DNA of 6,514 nucleotides from Chloroflexota bacterium (GTDB lineage Bacteria > Chloroflexota > Anaerolineae > CG2-30-64-16): NCBI GenBank assembly GCA_029555885.1, contig JAKPQT010000615.1, forward strand, positions 1 to 6,514, written 5' to 3'. The notes below the pieces were generated by a model. That model worked only from the letters and a program-made list of their open reading frames with translations, had not been told where the DNA came from and searched no databases. Position 1 is the stretch's first letter; each line of letters starts with the position of its first letter. Made by a program: the position numbers and the translations under genes. Positions 5,500-6,514 of the stretch are shown here, in pieces.

Positions 5500-5567
5500 A
5501 CCGCCAAGGCGCGAACTGCGCGAAGTCTTAAAACTATTTCTTAGCGCTCTTGGTGTCTTAGCGGTTC
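5498..5567. repeat. 70-bp imperfect palindrome with 9-bp internal period between convergent genes
   Basis: The arms 5498-5525 and 5540-5567 match as an inverted repeat at 21 of 28 positions, or 23 of 28 as RNA if G-U pairs are counted, around a 14-nt A/T-rich loop. The outer ends GAACCGC/GCGGTTC are perfect. The left arm is built from 9-bp units of the form CGCNAAGNN (CGCCAAGG, CGCGAACTG, CGCGAAG). It starts inside the Nudix stop codon and ends at the base before the hydrolase stop codon, filling the gap exactly. It could act as a two-way terminator or mRNA 3'-end hairpin. I recall similar CGCCAAGA-rich intergenic repeats in Chloroflexota and other GC-rich genomes, so it may be a dispersed element. 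Confidence 0.75.
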
Positions 5568-6380
5568 CTATTTCTGCGTATGGCTTCGGCTTGTCTGAGC
5601 GAGGAAGCGCATCAACGCTTCATTGACCGCGGCCGGCTGCTCCAGGGGGCTCAGGTGACCGGCGCGCGGGATAACGATCATCCGCGCAGCGGGTATGGCC
5701 GCAGCCATCTCCTCCATGTCGGCAGGCGGGGTCAGCGCATCTTCCGCGCCGCCGACGACCAATACCGGCACGTCGATCCCCGGTAGCACGGAGCGACTGT
5801 CGCTGCGGTCGCGCAGGCCGCCGAGCGCGCCAACGATCCCCTCAACAGACTGCGCCGCCATGATGCGCCGCGCTTCATCTGCAATGGTCGAGTCGGCCAG
5901 GCTGGCCGGCGCAAGCACGCGCGGGAGCATGTCCTCCACGAAGGCGGCCACGCCCGCCTCCCGCACCCTGCGCATCGAGGCATCGCGGTTGGCGCGCGCG
6001 GCCTCGCTGTCCCCTTCCGCCCGCGTATCGAGCAGAGCCAGCCCGCGCACCCGCGCGCGGTGGCGCCGCCAGAAGGCAAACGCCACATAGCCGCCCATGC
6101 TCAGCCCGCCGATGACCGCGCGCTCCACGCCCACGTGCTCCAGCAGCGTTGCCATGTCGTCGGCATGCTGCTCCATCGTGTAGGGGCCGGGCGGTACCTC
6201 TGACCGGCCGTGCCCGCGCAGGTCAGGCACGATGACATGCGCCACTTCAGCAAGTGCGGCGACCTGGCCGAGCCACATCCGCCCATCCAGCGGGAAGCCA
6301 TGAATCAGCAGCAGCGCAAGCGGATTGCCGCGACCGTACTCCTCGTAAGCCAATCGTATACCGCTAATCTCACCCATCAT
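5568..6380 (-). CDS. Alpha/beta-fold hydrolase, 3-oxoadipate enol-lactonase-like
   Basis: A 270-residue soluble serine hydrolase without signal peptide, so probably cytosolic. It shows the oxyanion-hole motif 'HGFPLD' (27-32), the 'PDLRGHGRS' loop (52-60), the nucleophile elbow 'GLSMGG' with Ser94, the acid Asp214 in 'VGGAEDALTPP', and the base His242 in 'AGHLSPLEQP'. The lid lies at about 125-200. The layout is that of PcaD-like enol-lactonases and many general esterases. The substrate cannot be named, and no aromatic-degradation genes lie nearby. The ATG at 6380 is preferred over the in-frame TTG at 6386 because AGGAG lies 6 nt before it. The gene is alone on its strand here, with its own promoter, and ends against the palindrome shared with the Nudix gene. 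The last residues (QTSRSHTQK) look like a non-conserved tail. Confidence 0.9.
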   Translation of the reverse strand: MMGEISGIRLAYEEYGRGNPLALLLIHGFPLDGRMWLGQVAALAEVAHVIVPDLRGHGRSEVPPGPYTMEQHADDMATLLEHVGVERAVIGGLSMGGYVAFAFWRRHRARVRGLALLDTRAEGDSEAARANRDASMRRVREAGVAAFVEDMLPRVLAPASLADSTIADEARRIMAAQSVEGIVGALGGLRDRSDSRSVLPGIDVPVLVVGGAEDALTPPADMEEMAAAIPAARMIVIPRAGHLSPLEQPAAVNEALMRFLAQTSRSHTQK

Positions 6381-6386
6381 TCTCAA

Positions 6387-6391
6387 CTCCT
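6387..6391 (-). promoter_or_regulatory. Ribosome binding site fixing the hydrolase start at 6380
   Basis: The minus strand reads AGGAGAGGAG, then TTGAGA, then ATG. The second AGGAG (6391-6387) sits 6 nt from the ATG. The upstream copy falls at about the predicted transcription start, so only the second is likely to be in the mRNA. This argues against the TTG at 6386. Confidence 0.7.
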
Positions 6392-6400
6392 CTCCTCACC

Positions 6401-6429
6401 ATTGTAGCGGGCCGGCAGCCCTGTGACAA
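6401..6429 (-). promoter_or_regulatory. Predicted promoter of the alpha/beta hydrolase gene
   Basis: The minus strand has -35 TTGTCA (6429-6424), a 17-bp spacer and -10 TACAAT (6406-6401), each 5 of 6 to consensus. The start would fall near 6395, giving a leader of about 15 nt that holds one ribosome binding site. Confidence 0.75.
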
Positions 6430-6459
6430 GCAGCTTTCGCTGGGTGAAAAAACTGTCAC
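6423..6459. repeat. Inverted repeat overlapping the hydrolase -35
   Basis: GTGACA (6423-6428) and TGTCAC (6454-6459) are perfect inverted copies 25 bp apart. The left copy covers most of the -35 hexamer. A smaller hairpin CAGC-TTTC-GCTG (6431-6442) lies between them. It may be a pair of operator half-sites, though 6-bp arms can arise by chance. Confidence 0.3.
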
Positions 6460-6475
6460 GCGCACCGGCCGCGCC

Positions 6476-6492
6476 TTTCATCGCAGTTTCAT
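6476..6492. repeat. TTTCAT direct repeat, 11-bp period
   Basis: TTTCAT occurs at 6476-6481 and 6487-6492, 11 bp apart, about 80-100 bp upstream of the predicted hydrolase transcription start. The spacing resembles tandem sites of OmpR/PhoB-type response regulators, but the motif is short. The remaining bases to the window edge show no gene start. Confidence 0.25.
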
Positions 6493-6514
6493 AGGTCGGC
6501 GCGACTATTCGGAC

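Noticed and set aside
5036..5626. A 196-codon plus-strand frame overlapping the Nudix gene in another frame and running through the palindrome
   Set aside because: The Nudix frame carries a full catalytic motif; this one is Arg/Cys/Ser-rich, and its end is just the translated palindrome.
1..6514. tRNA, rRNA, CRISPR array, insertion sequence or attachment site
   Set aside because: I saw no tRNA-like arms, no regularly spaced repeat-spacer units, no transposase or integrase motifs, and no long terminal inverted repeats apart from the palindrome at 5498-5567, which encodes nothing.

Overview
The window is GC-rich chromosomal DNA carrying ordinary cellular genes. I see no mobile element, CRISPR array or RNA gene. 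The protein variants suggest a bacterium of the phylum Chloroflexota, perhaps Anaerolineae. The reasons are a MurJ of the 'IAGGALGSAFIPVF' type, a LexA controlled through a Gram-positive-type SOS box, an rsmI without its usual C-terminal domain, and a 9-bp-periodic intergenic repeat of a kind I associate with such genomes. This assignment is an inference from remembered sequence patterns and rests on no search.

Layout from left to right. On the minus strand, a moxR-rsmI operon runs leftward (1719 to 40) and continues into a gene of which only the first 11 complete codons are visible. A 385-bp intergenic region (1720-2104) separates moxR from the divergent lexA and carries a promoter for each. 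The lexA side is unusually well defined: a consensus sigma-70-type promoter with 17-bp spacing, a perfect CGAACRNRYGTTYC LexA box filling the spacer, a degenerate second box at the transcription start, and two 10-bp direct repeats spaced exactly 20 bp apart upstream of the -35. lexA is followed by mpg (3-methyladenine DNA glycosylase), which starts in a GTGA overlap with the lexA stop. The two form a likely SOS-controlled operon. mpg collides tail to tail with murJ (minus strand, 29-bp overlap). murJ appears to be transcribed as a nearly leaderless mRNA from an extended -10 promoter lying 7 nt before its ATG. A divergent MTH1/MutT-like Nudix hydrolase gene starts only 32 bp away. A 70-bp imperfect palindrome then fills the whole gap between the Nudix gene and a convergent alpha/beta hydrolase gene, which has its own good promoter near the right edge.

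Functionally, three genes deal with genome integrity: LexA (SOS control), Mpg (alkylated-base excision) and the Nudix protein (probable nucleotide-pool sanitation). They sit among a cell-wall flippase (MurJ), a ribosomal RNA methyltransferase (RsmI) and a MoxR chaperone-like ATPase. Nothing requires a new system. The points most worth a second look are the lexA control region, the SOS-coupled glycosylase, the palindromic repeat at 5498-5567, the leaderless murJ start, and the loss of usually conserved charged residues in MurJ.
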